Part shown: piece after piece, positions 1-7,487 of the stretch
Layout: each line of letters starts with the position of its first letter
Numbering within the stretch: the stretch's first letter is position 1
Assembly: GCA_038251315.1 (NCBI GenBank)
Contig: JBBSBK010000029.1
Location: forward strand, 1-33,848
DNA from: JBBKXP01 sp038251315
GTDB lineage: Bacteria > Pseudomonadota > Alphaproteobacteria > Rhodobacterales > Rhodobacteraceae
Length of the DNA: 33,848 nt
Direction of reading: 5' to 3'
The notes under the pieces: model-generated
What the model was told of the DNA's origin: nothing
The model's database searches: none
What the model saw: the letters and a program-made list of their open reading frames with translations, nothing else
Made by a program: the position numbers and the translations under genes

Positions 1-377
1 CAAGCTCACTTGCGTTCCGCAACTTCATCTTCACCGCCTATTCCCGGCGCATCACCGACTTGTTCCGGGTGATCGAGGACATCGCCTTTCAACGGGTCGA
101 TATTCGTCTGGCCCAAAAGCTGCTGGAACTTGCACGCGGAACGGATCAGATCAAGGCCACCCATCAACAACTGTCGGTCGAACTTGGCACCGCGCGCGAG
201 GTGATCTCGCGCCAGTTGGGCGAGTTTCAGCGGCGCGGCTGGATCGGGCAATCGCGTGGCGCGGTTGATCTGCTGAACCGGGCAGGGTTGGAAAAACTGG
301 CCGCCCTCGATTCAGGCCATATCCCGACTGCCATCATGCCCGACGCCGCCACAGGAAAAGACCCAGCAAGACGGTGA
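1..377 (+). CDS. Crp/Fnr-family transcriptional regulator, C-terminal part (5' end outside window)
   Basis: The reading frame is open from base 3 and ends at TGA 375-377. What is visible is the end of the dimerisation helix followed by a winged helix-turn-helix. The run QLSVELGTAREVISRQLGEF is the typical Crp/Fnr recognition-helix region, and a short wing (RRGWIGQSRGAVDLL) follows. The cyclic-nucleotide/FNR sensor domain lies upstream of the window, so the effector cannot be judged. The gene converges on the DedA-family gene and their 3' ends overlap by 44 bases (334-377). Its position beside a persulfide/sulfur-transport operon suggests that it could control that operon, but this is inference from neighbourhood only. 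Confidence 0.85.
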   Translation, partial: SSLAFRNFIFTAYSRRITDLFRVIEDIAFQRVDIRLAQKLLELARGTDQIKATHQQLSVELGTAREVISRQLGEFQRRGWIGQSRGAVDLLNRAGLEKLAALDSGHIPTAIMPDAATGKDPARR

Positions 378-918
378 TGCTGCCTGCCGTGACAAGCCCC
401 ATCAGATTGCCTGCCAGTTCGGCAAGCCAGACGATGTTGCTGGCGAACAGATAGCCAAGGCCGACATAAATTGTGACCCAGACCGCCTCGCCCGCCCAAC
501 CGAAGGCCGCAAAGCGCAGCCGCCCCATGCCCAGGGCCCCCGCCAGCGGGTTAACATAGGGACCAAGCGGGCTGATGGCCCAGCGGGTCAGAAACACCGC
601 CCGCCCGCCCCAGCGGTCGATCAGGCCGCGCGACCTGTTCAGCACCTGCGCCCGCCTTTTCGAACGCCTCAACCGGGCCATCAGCGGCGCGCCGCCGAAC
701 CGCCCGAATTCATAGCCAAGCTGATCGCCAAGCACCGCCCCGCCAAAAGCCGCCACCACCACCTGCCATCCCGTCAGGTCGCCGGAGCTCACAAAGGCAC
801 CACCCGCCAACATCACAAAGGAACTCGGAACCGGCACGGCCAGGCAGGACAGGAACGTGATGCCCAGAATGATCGCTATGCCATGGCTTGCGACCAGACC
901 GAAGATCAGATCAGTCAT
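334..918 (-). CDS. DedA/VTT-family membrane protein
   Basis: A 194-residue polytopic membrane protein of the DedA (VTT/SNARE-associated) family. Members are linked to lipid scrambling or flipping and to membrane homeostasis. Visible family features are the early hydrophobic segment with a VPVP turn, a GDQLGYEFGRFGG segment, and the re-entrant region RWAISPLGPYVNPLAGALGM, followed by a C-terminal hydrophobic helix ending in RRRA. I chose ATG 918 because a weak GGAA lies seven bases upstream; ATG 924 is an equally possible in-frame start. Either start overlaps the 3' end of the preceding small membrane gene (stop at 911-913), so the two are probably translationally coupled. The substrate is unknown. 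Confidence 0.82.
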   Translation of the reverse strand: MTDLIFGLVASHGIAIILGITFLSCLAVPVPSSFVMLAGGAFVSSGDLTGWQVVVAAFGGAVLGDQLGYEFGRFGGAPLMARLRRSKRRAQVLNRSRGLIDRWGGRAVFLTRWAISPLGPYVNPLAGALGMGRLRFAAFGWAGEAVWVTIYVGLGYLFASNIVWLAELAGNLMGLVTAGSITVLLGLFLWRRRA

Positions 919-1261
919 CGGCATGTTCCGCGCGCCAGACGGCAATGGCCACCATCAACTCCGAGCGTATCCTTGCCACGTCGCTGTTGCGTGCATCGGC
1001 GATGTCAGACACAGTTACCCGATCACCGGGCGAGAGCGAAAGCGCGTCTCCCAGCACTTCGGGCGGGACATGCCAAGACCGCGCGACATAGCGCACTGGC
1101 ATCCATCCTTCGATGGTCAGATCCCGATTTCCCGGGTCGGACCAATGGACTGCGAAAAAAACCATCCGAACCGCGAAGAACGCGGTCAGGGCAAGCGCGA
1201 CCGCAAACATCGGCAAAATGATGCGATGCCTGTTCCACAGATGACGCAAGCGCTTTGCCAT
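911..1261 (-). CDS. Small single-pass membrane protein of unknown function
   Basis: A 116-residue protein that I do not recognise as a named family. It has a basic N-terminus (MAKRLRHLWNRHR), one transmembrane segment at roughly residues 14-36, and a polar C-terminal domain that would lie outside the cytoplasm. That domain contains a stretch (GWMPVRYVARSWHVPPEVL) which looks conserved rather than random. A good Shine-Dalgarno (AAGGAG) precedes the ATG at 1261. Its stop overlaps the start of the DedA-family gene, so the two form a tight leftward operon and probably act together. It is divergent from the DUF2892/YeeE operon across a 204-base gap. Confidence 0.72.
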   Translation of the reverse strand: MAKRLRHLWNRHRIILPMFAVALALTAFFAVRMVFFAVHWSDPGNRDLTIEGWMPVRYVARSWHVPPEVLGDALSLSPGDRVTVSDIADARNSDVARIRSELMVAIAVWRAEHADD

Positions 1262-1386
1262 GGAAATTCTCCTTCGAGAGGTGACCAGCAGGGCAGCAGA
1301 TCATGCTGATCTGATCGTCTAACCTGTGTAAGGGCGTGGGGCGCATACGCCATCTACCATAATCGCAAGCTGTAATGCCTCAAACC

Positions 1387-1418
1387 CGCAGGTTCGGTGA
1401 CTTCGTCACTGAACTGCG
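1387..1418. promoter_or_regulatory. Long near-perfect hairpin/palindrome in the divergent intergenic gap
   Basis: The arms CGCA(G)GTTCGGTGAC and GTCACTGAACTGCG flank a TTC loop. They give a 14-bp stem with one bulged G and one G-T wobble. It lies between the leftward membrane-protein pair and the rightward sulfur operon, 48 bases before the DUF2892 start codon. No T-run follows on either strand, so an intrinsic terminator is unlikely. An operator or a small repeat unit fits better. Confidence 0.5.
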
Positions 1419-1465
1419 AGTCGAAAGGGCCTAGAGAGGGTCATCATTCAACAGGAGATCAGGCT

Positions 1466-1678
1466 ATGAATGCGAATGTGGGAACTATGGACCGGGTGCT
1501 GCGGCTTGCAGTCGGCGTGCCGCTAATCGCGCTGGCGTTGTTCAGTCGTGCTGCGATTTTCGACGCTGATGTGTGGAAATACGGTGCGGTTGCCGTTGGC
1601 GTGGTGTTGATCGGCACGGCGGCGCTGCGGTTTTGCCCGCTCTATGCGCTGCTCGGCGTCCGGACCTGCCGGACATGA
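1466..1678 (+). CDS. DUF2892 (YgaP-like inner-membrane) protein
   Basis: A 70-residue protein that opens with the hallmark MNANVGTMDRVLRLAVGVPL, followed by two hydrophobic helices and a CPLY motif (ALRFCPLYALLGVRTC). DUF2892 is the membrane part of YgaP-type rhodanese proteins, and it is often found alone beside sulfane-sulfur genes. The start is ATG 1466, with AGGAG nine bases upstream; a longer reading from 1397 has no such support. Its TGA (1676-1678) overlaps the ATG of the first YeeE gene, so it opens the sulfur operon. The cysteines in the CPLY and C-terminal RTC segments may be functional, which is inference. Confidence 0.82.
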   Translation: MNANVGTMDRVLRLAVGVPLIALALFSRAAIFDADVWKYGAVAVGVVLIGTAALRFCPLYALLGVRTCRT

Positions 1679-2115
1679 TGACGATTGATACCATCTTCAC
1701 CCCCTGGCAATCGCTTGCCGGGGGGGCGCTGATCGGTCTGGCCTCGGTGCTTCTGATGCTGACGCTGGGGCGGATCATGGGGGCGACTGGCATTCTAGCC
1801 GGGGTTCTGACGCCGACCACTCATCCAGACACCGGCTGGCGTCTGGCGGTGCTCGCAGGAATGGTCAGTGGGCCCTTGGCGGTGCTGATACTGACCGGGC
1901 AGATGCCTGTCGTACAGGTGCCGGTGACGCTGCCGATGCTGTTGATCGGCGGGTTTCTGGTGGGCATCGGCGTCACCTATGGCTCGGGCTGCACATCGGG
2001 GCACGGCGTTTGCGGCATGGCGCGGCTGTCGCGCCGTTCCATAGCGGCGACGGCGACCTTCATGGTTACCACCGGGATCACCGTTTTCCTTGTCCGTCAC
2101 ATTCTGGGGGCCTGA
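1675..2115 (+). CDS. YeeE/YedE-family sulfur transporter, first half (PmpA-like)
   Basis: A 146-residue membrane protein with the YeeE/YedE (sulf_transp) signature GSGCTSGHGVCGMARLSRRS near residues 103-122. YeeE-type proteins take up thiosulfate or other sulfane sulfur through cysteines in such glycine-rich loops. This is a half-size protein with about four helices, and the next gene supplies the matching second half. Two adjacent in-frame ATGs (1675 and 1678) overlap the upstream stop, so translation is probably coupled. Only three bases separate its stop from the next start. It most likely works as a heteromer with the product of the following gene to supply or clear sulfane sulfur for the metallo-hydrolase downstream. 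Confidence 0.85.
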   Translation: MMTIDTIFTPWQSLAGGALIGLASVLLMLTLGRIMGATGILAGVLTPTTHPDTGWRLAVLAGMVSGPLAVLILTGQMPVVQVPVTLPMLLIGGFLVGIGVTYGSGCTSGHGVCGMARLSRRSIAATATFMVTTGITVFLVRHILGA

Positions 2116-2118
2116 GCC

Positions 2119-2568
2119 ATGCGGTACGTCTCAAGCTATCTGATCGGGCTGATTTTCGGCATCGGCATCTCGATCTCGGGCATGGCCAATCCGGCCAAAG
2201 TGCTAAACTTTTTTGATGTTGCGGGCAACTGGGACCCCAGTCTGGCCTTTGTCATGGGTGGCGCGCTGGTCGTGACGTTTTTCGGCTATCGCCTTGTCCT
2301 GCGTCGTCCTGTCCCGATGATCGACGCCAAGTTCCACCTGCCCGAAAACCGGCATCTTGACGTCCGGTTGCTGGGCGGTGCGGCGGTGTTCGGCATCGGC
2401 TGGGGGATCGCGGGCTTTTGCCCCGGTGGCGCCTTACCCGCCCTTGGAACCGGCCAGTTCGAGGTGCTGGCCTTCGTCGCCGCCCTGATCGCCGGAATCT
2501 TTGCCGCCAAGGGTCTGATGGCCCTGACCGGCGCTCGGGCAGCCCGCGTGCTGCGCCGTGAAACCTGA
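2119..2568 (+). CDS. YeeE/YedE-family sulfur transporter, second half (PmpB-like)
   Basis: A 149-residue membrane protein, the second half of a split YeeE/YedE pair. It carries the N-terminal segment LIFGIGISISGMANPAKVLNF and the second cysteine-containing loop GWGIAGFCPGGALPALGTG, both typical of this half. Charged residues (GARAARVLRRET) end the protein in the cytoplasm. It begins three bases after the first half, and 17 bases then separate it from the metallo-beta-lactamase gene, where an AAAGGAG ribosome site lies. This order (two YeeE halves, persulfide dioxygenase-like enzyme, DUF442) recurs in bacterial persulfide-detoxification operons, which supports a role in sulfane-sulfur movement rather than sulfate uptake. 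Confidence 0.85.
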   Translation: MRYVSSYLIGLIFGIGISISGMANPAKVLNFFDVAGNWDPSLAFVMGGALVVTFFGYRLVLRRPVPMIDAKFHLPENRHLDVRLLGGAAVFGIGWGIAGFCPGGALPALGTGQFEVLAFVAALIAGIFAAKGLMALTGARAARVLRRET

Positions 2569-2585
2569 CCCTAAAGGAGAAAGTC

Positions 2586-3470
2586 ATGACCGACTATTCG
2601 ATCAAGATGTCCGTAAAGCCAAAGGTCGAGGCCTTCTTTGACCCCGACACCAACACGATCAGCTATGTGGTCCAGGATCCGGCCTCCAACGCCTGCGCGG
2701 TTATCGATTCCGTCATGGACATCGACTATGCCGCCGGCCGCATCACCCATGCCCATGCCGACGCGATGATCGCCTATATCCGCCAGCACGACCTGCAACT
2801 GGAATGGATCATCGAGACCCACGTCCACGCCGACCACCTCTCCGCCGCGCCCTATATTCAGGCCGCTCTGGGCGGCAAGATCGGCATTGGCGACCAGATC
2901 ATGGTGGTGCAGGACACCTTTGGCAAAGTGTTCAACGAAGGCACCGAGTTCCAGCGCGACGGGTCGCAGTTCGACGCGCTGTTCAAGGATGGCGACACCT
3001 ACAAGGTCGGCACCATGGACGCCGTGGCGATCTATACCCCCGGCCACACGCCTGCCTGCATGGTCCATGTCATGGGCGATGCCGCCTTTGTCGGCGACAC
3101 GCTGTTCATGCCCGATGGCGGATCGGCCCGCGCCGATTTTCCGGGCGGCGATGCGGCCACGCTGTATGACAGCATCCAGAAGGTGCTGGCCTTGCCGGAC
3201 GCGATGCGCCTGTTCATGTGCCATGACTACGGCCCGAACGGTCGCGACATCCAGTGGGAAACCACGGTGGCCGACGAAAAGGCCCACAACATCCACGTGG
3301 GCCATGGTGCCACGAAAGAGCAGTTCGTGGCCTTTCGCACCGATCGCGATGCGACGCTGGCCATGCCCCGCCTGATCATCCCGTCGCTGCAGGTGAACAT
3401 GCGCGCGGGCGAGGTGCCCAAAGACAAAGATGGCCGCCCGATGCTGAAAGTACCCGTCAACGGGCTTTGA
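2586..3470 (+). CDS. blh: ETHE1/Blh-like metallo-beta-lactamase-fold hydrolase (putative persulfide dioxygenase)
   Basis: A 294-residue cytoplasmic enzyme with the metallo-beta-lactamase fold. The metal motif HxHxDH is at residues 79-84 (THVHADHLS). Further ligands are H154 in TPGHTP, D171 in GDTLFMPD and H213 in MCHDYGP. Enzymes of this ETHE1-like type use one iron to oxidise glutathione persulfide to sulfite. The Shine-Dalgarno AAAGGAG sits just before ATG 2586. The downstream DUF442 gene matches the other half of the Blh (beta-lactamase-hydrolase-like) protein, which is fused in some bacteria and split here. The reaction is inferred from family and neighbourhood; a glyoxalase II-type activity is the main alternative. 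Confidence 0.86.
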   Translation: MTDYSIKMSVKPKVEAFFDPDTNTISYVVQDPASNACAVIDSVMDIDYAAGRITHAHADAMIAYIRQHDLQLEWIIETHVHADHLSAAPYIQAALGGKIGIGDQIMVVQDTFGKVFNEGTEFQRDGSQFDALFKDGDTYKVGTMDAVAIYTPGHTPACMVHVMGDAAFVGDTLFMPDGGSARADFPGGDAATLYDSIQKVLALPDAMRLFMCHDYGPNGRDIQWETTVADEKAHNIHVGHGATKEQFVAFRTDRDATLAMPRLIIPSLQVNMRAGEVPKDKDGRPMLKVPVNGL

Positions 3471-3506
3471 CCCGCGCAGGCATAACCCCGATCAAGGACT
3501 ACGGAA

Positions 3507-3839
3507 ATGCACAATATCAAACACATCACACCCGATTTCGCGATAAGCCCGCAGATCACGGCGGCCCAGTTGGCGCAACTCAAGGCCGCAGGCTTTACCA
3601 CCGTGATCTGCAACCGCCCCGATCACGAGGATGCGGGTCAGCCGACCTTTGCCCAGATCAGGGCAGCGGCCGAGGCGGCCGGGCTGAAGGCGCACCATAT
3701 CCCGATCACCCCCGGTCAGGCGACGCAGAATGATGTCGCGGCCTTTGACACCGCCGTGACATCGGCCACGGGCAAGGTGCTGGCCTATTGCCGGTCGGGC
3801 GGGCGGGCGCAAAGCCTGTTTGACGCCACACGGCACTGA
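3507..3839 (+). CDS. DUF442/TIGR01244-family sulfur-transfer protein, apparently short at the C-terminus
   Basis: A 110-residue protein with the DUF442 layout: HITPDFAISPQIT at the start, GFTTVICNRPDHED near residue 30, and an active-site loop with cysteine (AYCRSGGRAQSLF). These are phosphatase/rhodanese-like folds that carry sulfane sulfur on the loop cysteine and partner with Blh enzymes. The protein ends only about ten residues after the loop (FDATRH). From memory, family members run about 25 residues further with a helix and a GYDLS-like segment, so the tail is probably lost. The loop reads CRSGGR where CRSGTR is usual. It may still be active, but the truncation lowers that expectation. 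Confidence 0.75.
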   Translation: MHNIKHITPDFAISPQITAAQLAQLKAAGFTTVICNRPDHEDAGQPTFAQIRAAAEAAGLKAHHIPITPGQATQNDVAAFDTAVTSATGKVLAYCRSGGRAQSLFDATRH

Positions 3840-3878
3840 CACCGCGCCTTTGCCAAACGCCTCCATCCTGACCCGGAA

Positions 3879-5639
3879 ATGACCGCTATCATGACTGCCC
3901 CATCACTCGCCCGCTATTTCCCGATCCTGACCTGGGGTCGCCGCTATGACCGCAAGCTGCTGTCGAGCGACCTGACAGCGGCGGTCATTGTGACGATCAT
4001 GCTGATCCCGCAATCGCTGGCTTATGCGATGCTGGCGGGATTGCCGCCCGAGGCGGGGATCTATGCGTCAATTGCACCGATCCTGCTTTATGCCGTGTTC
4101 GGCACCAGCAACGCGCTGGCGGTGGGGCCAGTGGCGGTGGTGTCGCTGATGACGGCGGCGGCCATAGGGCAAGTGGCCGATCAGGGCACGATGGGCTATG
4201 CCGCCGCTGCATTGACGCTGGCGGGCCTGTCGGGGGCGATGCTGCTGGCGATGGGGCTGTTGCGGCTGGGGTTCATCGCCAATTTCCTTAGCCATCCGGT
4301 AATCGCGGGCTTCATCACCGCCAGCGGCATCCTGATCGCCACTGGGCAGATCAAGCATATCCTTGGGGTCAGGGCGTCTGGCCAAACCCTGCCGGAAATG
4401 CTGCTGTCTCTGGGGCAGCATGTGTCCGAGGTGAACCCGATCACGCTGGCATTGGGCGCGGGGGCCATCGGGTTTTTATTCTGGGTGCGCAAAGGCATGA
4501 AGGGTACGCTGATGCGCCTGGGCGTGCCTGCGGGGCTGGCGGGTATTCTGGTCAAGACCGGGCCGATTTTAGCGGTTGTGGTGACAACCCTGCTGGTGGC
4601 CCGCTTTGATCTGGGGGCTGCCGGGGTTTCCATCGTGGGCGTGGTGCCGCAAAGCCTGCCGCCGCTGACCCTGCCGGACCTGTCGCCCGACCTCATCCGG
4701 TCGCTGGCCCTGCCTGCGCTCCTGATCTCGGTCATCGGTTTTGTGGAATCGATCTCGGTCGCACAGACGTTGGCCGCGAAAAAGCGTCAGCGCATCGACC
4801 CGGATCAAGAGTTGATCGGCCTTGGTGCGGCCAACATCGGGGCGGCCTTCACGGGGGGCTTTCCGGTAACCGGCGGCTTTTCGAGGTCGGTCGTGAACTA
4901 TGACGCCGGGGCCGCGACACCGGCGGCCGGGGCCATAACCGCCGTCGGGCTGACCATTGCCGCCGTGGCCTTGACCCCGCTGATCCATGACCTGCCGACC
5001 GCGACACTGGCCGCCACGATCATCGTTGCCGTCCTCAGCCTGGTGGATTTCACCATCCTGCACACCGCCTGGACCTATTCCCGCGCCGATTTTGCCGCCG
5101 TTGCGGTGACCATTCTGCTCACACTTGGATTGGGGGTCGAGGCGGGGGTAATGGCGGGGGTGTCGCTGTCGATCCTGCTACACCTGTGGCGTTCATCGCG
5201 CCCGCATATCGCCGAGGTCGGACTTGTGCCAGGCACCCAGCATTTCCGAAACATCCTGCGGCACAACGTGCAGACCGACCCAGCAATCCTGACCCTGCGA
5301 ATCGACGAAAGCCTATGGTTCGCCAATGCCGCCTTTCTGGAAAATCACCTGCTGCGCCGTCTGGCCGACGACCACGCGGTGCGCCACGTAATCTTGATGT
5401 TCTCGGCGGTGAACGAGGTTGATCTGTCGGCGCTTGAAAGCCTGGAGGCGCTGAACCAGCGCCTGTGCGACAGCGGCGTGACCCTGCATTTCAGCGAAGT
5501 GAAGGGCCCGGTGATGGACCGCCTGAAACGGTCGCATCTGCTGGATCAAATGACCGGCCAAGTGTTCCTGTCGCAGTGGGATGCCTGGGGGGCGCTGGCG
5601 CCCGATCATCCGGCGGTTCCACACCGTCCGGCCGCTTGA
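3879..5639 (+). CDS. SulP-family anion permease with C-terminal STAS domain
   Basis: A 586-residue SulP (SLC26) transporter. The N-terminal membrane domain starts with the family signature (LLSSDLTAAVIVTIMLIPQSLAYAMLAGLPPEAGIYAS, split here only for description). It also carries NALAVGPVAVVSLMTAAA and the middle motif GAANIGAAFTGGFPVTGGFSRS. From about residue 445 a STAS domain follows (ILTLRIDESLWFANAAFLE ... LIMFSAVNEVDLSALESLE), as in STAS-regulated permeases. Members move sulfate, bicarbonate or other anions. Beside persulfide oxidation, export or import of sulfite/sulfate is a reasonable guess. Starts at ATG 3879 and ATG 3891 are both possible; neither has a strong ribosome site. Confidence 0.88.
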   Translation: MTAIMTAPSLARYFPILTWGRRYDRKLLSSDLTAAVIVTIMLIPQSLAYAMLAGLPPEAGIYASIAPILLYAVFGTSNALAVGPVAVVSLMTAAAIGQVADQGTMGYAAAALTLAGLSGAMLLAMGLLRLGFIANFLSHPVIAGFITASGILIATGQIKHILGVRASGQTLPEMLLSLGQHVSEVNPITLALGAGAIGFLFWVRKGMKGTLMRLGVPAGLAGILVKTGPILAVVVTTLLVARFDLGAAGVSIVGVVPQSLPPLTLPDLSPDLIRSLALPALLISVIGFVESISVAQTLAAKKRQRIDPDQELIGLGAANIGAAFTGGFPVTGGFSRSVVNYDAGAATPAAGAITAVGLTIAAVALTPLIHDLPTATLAATIIVAVLSLVDFTILHTAWTYSRADFAAVAVTILLTLGLGVEAGVMAGVSLSILLHLWRSSRPHIAEVGLVPGTQHFRNILRHNVQTDPAILTLRIDESLWFANAAFLENHLLRRLADDHAVRHVILMFSAVNEVDLSALESLEALNQRLCDSGVTLHFSEVKGPVMDRLKRSHLLDQMTGQVFLSQWDAWGALAPDHPAVPHRPAA

Positions 5640-5741
5640 TGAAGTCCGCATCTTTTAACCCAGATCAACGCCGACCTCGTCCAAAGCGCGCATATCTTAC
5701 GCATCGGTTCAGAATCGCTTTGGCATTCCCAGGAGCTAGAA

Positions 5742-6458
5742 ATGAAACAGACTCTTTTATTGACTGGACTTGTCGCTGTCCTGTCTCTCCCCGTTGCCGC
5801 TCTCGCAGAAAGTCGGTTCACTGATTTCGAAACCGCCCTACGCGACGCCTACGGCCAGTACCGCGCGGCGTTGTTTCAAAGCAACACGGGCAATTCCGAT
5901 GGCACAACACAGGCGATGCAGGCCCTTTCCGAAAAATGGGCGACCCTCGAAACAGACTGGAGCACAACCCCACCGCCGCAATATGCCGATGATACGGCCT
6001 TTCTTGACACACTGACGACTGTTGGCAAGGTGATCGCCGAAGCATCGCAGGAGGTAGCTGCGGGTGACCTGACGACAGCGCATGTAACTCTCGAGCAAAT
6101 CCGGGCCGAGGTTGGCGACCTGCACATCCGCAACGGCATTCTGACATTCTCGGACCGGATGAATGCCTATCACGCCAAGATGGAAGATGTGCTGAAACGT
6201 GATCTGGCGGCCCTTGGCGATCAGGCGGAAAGGGCGCTGCTGGAAGATGCAGCCGTGTTGGCCTATCTGGCGGAAGATATTGCCGCCCATCCCGCGCCCG
6301 AGGCGTCGGACCCGAATTACGCGCCGCTGGTCGATGCATTCCGCCAAAGCGTGGCTGCCGTACAGATGGCGGCGCAGGCAGGTGATCTGGTGGCAGCAAA
6401 GACGGCAATCGGGCAGTTGAAGGTGCCCTACGCAAGGCTTTTCGCAAAGTTCGGCTGA
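5742..6458 (+). CDS. Exported alpha-helical protein of unknown function
   Basis: A 238-residue protein with a clear Sec signal peptide (MKQTLLLTGLVAVLSLPVAALA, cut before ESRF). The mature part looks all-helical, with two four-helix-like halves. The most conserved-looking segment is NGILTFSDRMNAYHAKMEDVL near residues 131-151, and the protein ends PYARLFAKFG. An AGGAG ribosome site precedes ATG 5742. The fold and the histidine/methionine-bearing helix recall periplasmic helical-bundle proteins of the cytochrome b562/c-prime shape, but no CxxCH haem site is present. It stands between the SulP and VIT genes, each separated from it by about 100-120 bases, so it is probably its own transcription unit. 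I cannot name a function. Confidence 0.8.
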   Translation: MKQTLLLTGLVAVLSLPVAALAESRFTDFETALRDAYGQYRAALFQSNTGNSDGTTQAMQALSEKWATLETDWSTTPPPQYADDTAFLDTLTTVGKVIAEASQEVAAGDLTTAHVTLEQIRAEVGDLHIRNGILTFSDRMNAYHAKMEDVLKRDLAALGDQAERALLEDAAVLAYLAEDIAAHPAPEASDPNYAPLVDAFRQSVAAVQMAAQAGDLVAAKTAIGQLKVPYARLFAKFG

Positions 6459-6512
6459 ATGGTGAAATGCCTCTCCGAGTTGATTCCCGCGTCAGACTAA
6501 CTGGCACGACGT

Positions 6513-6537
6513 AGGGTTTCGTATACGTGTAAACCCT
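6513..6537. promoter_or_regulatory. Inverted repeat upstream of the VIT-family gene
   Basis: Perfect 7-bp arms AGGGTTT and AAACCCT are separated by 11 bases that contain the palindrome CGTATACG. It lies 55 bases after the exported-protein stop and 43 bases before the VIT start. There is no T-run directly after it, so it is an operator candidate for the metal transporter or a weak terminator for the gene before. Confidence 0.4.
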
Positions 6538-6579
6538 CTGGATTGAGTTTTAGCTACCTCGATTGGACGAACCAAACCC

Positions 6580-7278
6580 ATGAGCAGATTATCCCATTCC
6601 GAAATCCACATGGTGCATCGCATCGGCTGGCTTCGCGCCGCTGTTCTGGGGGCTAATGACGGGCTTGTCTCGACCGCCAGTCTGGTGGTGGGGGTTGCAG
6701 CTGCAGGCTCGGGTCGCCCGGAAATCCTGATTGCGGGCCTTGCCGGGCTGGTGGCAGGCGCGATGTCGATGGCTGCGGGTGAATATGTCTCGGTCAGTTC
6801 GCAAACTGACGCCGAACAGGCGGATCTTGCCCGCGAGACGAAAGAGCTTAAAGAGACGCCCGAGTCCGAGCTGGCAGAGCTGACACGCATTTATATCGGG
6901 CGCGGGCTCGATGAAAGTCTGGCCCGTCAGGTCGCAGTCCAGCTTACCCAGACGGACGCCCTTGGTGCACACGCGCGCGACGAGCTTGGCATTTCCGAGA
7001 CGGTGACGGCGCACCCGATCCAGGCCGCGCTCGTATCGGCTGTGACCTTTGCCGCCGGGGCTGTCATCCCGCTGATTATTGCGGTGGTGGCACCCGCCAA
7101 TCAGATTTCGGTGGTTATCGCGGCGACGACCCTGATCGCGCTTGCCGTGCTGGGCGGTCTTGGTGCCTTTGGCGGCGGCGCCGGCATCATCCGGGGGGCC
7201 GTGCGCGTCACGTTCTGGGGCGCACTTGCCATGGCCGCAACCGCGGCTGTCGGGATCGCGTTTGGCGTCATGGCATGA
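6580..7278 (+). CDS. VIT1/CCC1-family metal (Fe2+/Mn2+) transporter
   Basis: A 232-residue membrane protein of the VIT (vacuolar iron transporter) family. The N-terminal signature is complete: WLRAAVLGANDGLVSTASLV, then AGLAGLVAGAMSMAAGEYVS with the acidic and methionine residues that line the metal path. A cytoplasmic helical segment rich in Glu (residues about 85-135) is the likely metal-binding domain. Three C-terminal helices follow. In bacteria these proteins are thought to export iron or manganese. No strong ribosome site precedes ATG 6580, but a start there gives the normal family N-terminus. It stands alone, and a GC-rich inverted repeat just after its stop (about 7279-7305) could end transcription. 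Confidence 0.85.
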   Translation: MSRLSHSEIHMVHRIGWLRAAVLGANDGLVSTASLVVGVAAAGSGRPEILIAGLAGLVAGAMSMAAGEYVSVSSQTDAEQADLARETKELKETPESELAELTRIYIGRGLDESLARQVAVQLTQTDALGAHARDELGISETVTAHPIQAALVSAVTFAAGAVIPLIIAVVAPANQISVVIAATTLIALAVLGGLGAFGGGAGIIRGAVRVTFWGALAMAATAAVGIAFGVMA

Positions 7279-7340
7279 TCGCGGGTTCGCCGCGCCCCGC
7301 GGACTCTGTAAATTGATCCACACAACAAAAGGTAATCGAA

Positions 7341-7451
7341 ATGACCAAGTCAGAAAACCGAATCGACGCGGTCGGCGGCTATCCAGTCGACCAGATCGGT
7401 CTGCACTGGCTGATTGCAGCTTTGGTTATTGCGCAGGCACCGGAATGGTGA
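7341..7451 (+). pseudogene. Cytochrome b561 gene, only the first about 32 codons remain
   Basis: ATG 7341 follows an AAGG ribosome site. The 36-residue reading contains YPVDQIGLHWLIAALVIAQ, which matches the start of cytochrome b561-type proteins, where the HW histidine of helix 1 binds haem. The frame then runs APEW and stops at 7449-7451, with no further helices in any frame. The rest of the gene has been replaced by the end of the leftward GntR gene. The break at about 7435 therefore looks like the left edge of the inserted or rearranged peptide-uptake cluster. The identification rests on a short match. Confidence 0.6.
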
Positions 7452-7487
7452 TCAGGCTGCGGCGGATGATGAAGGCGAGCGGGCGGG

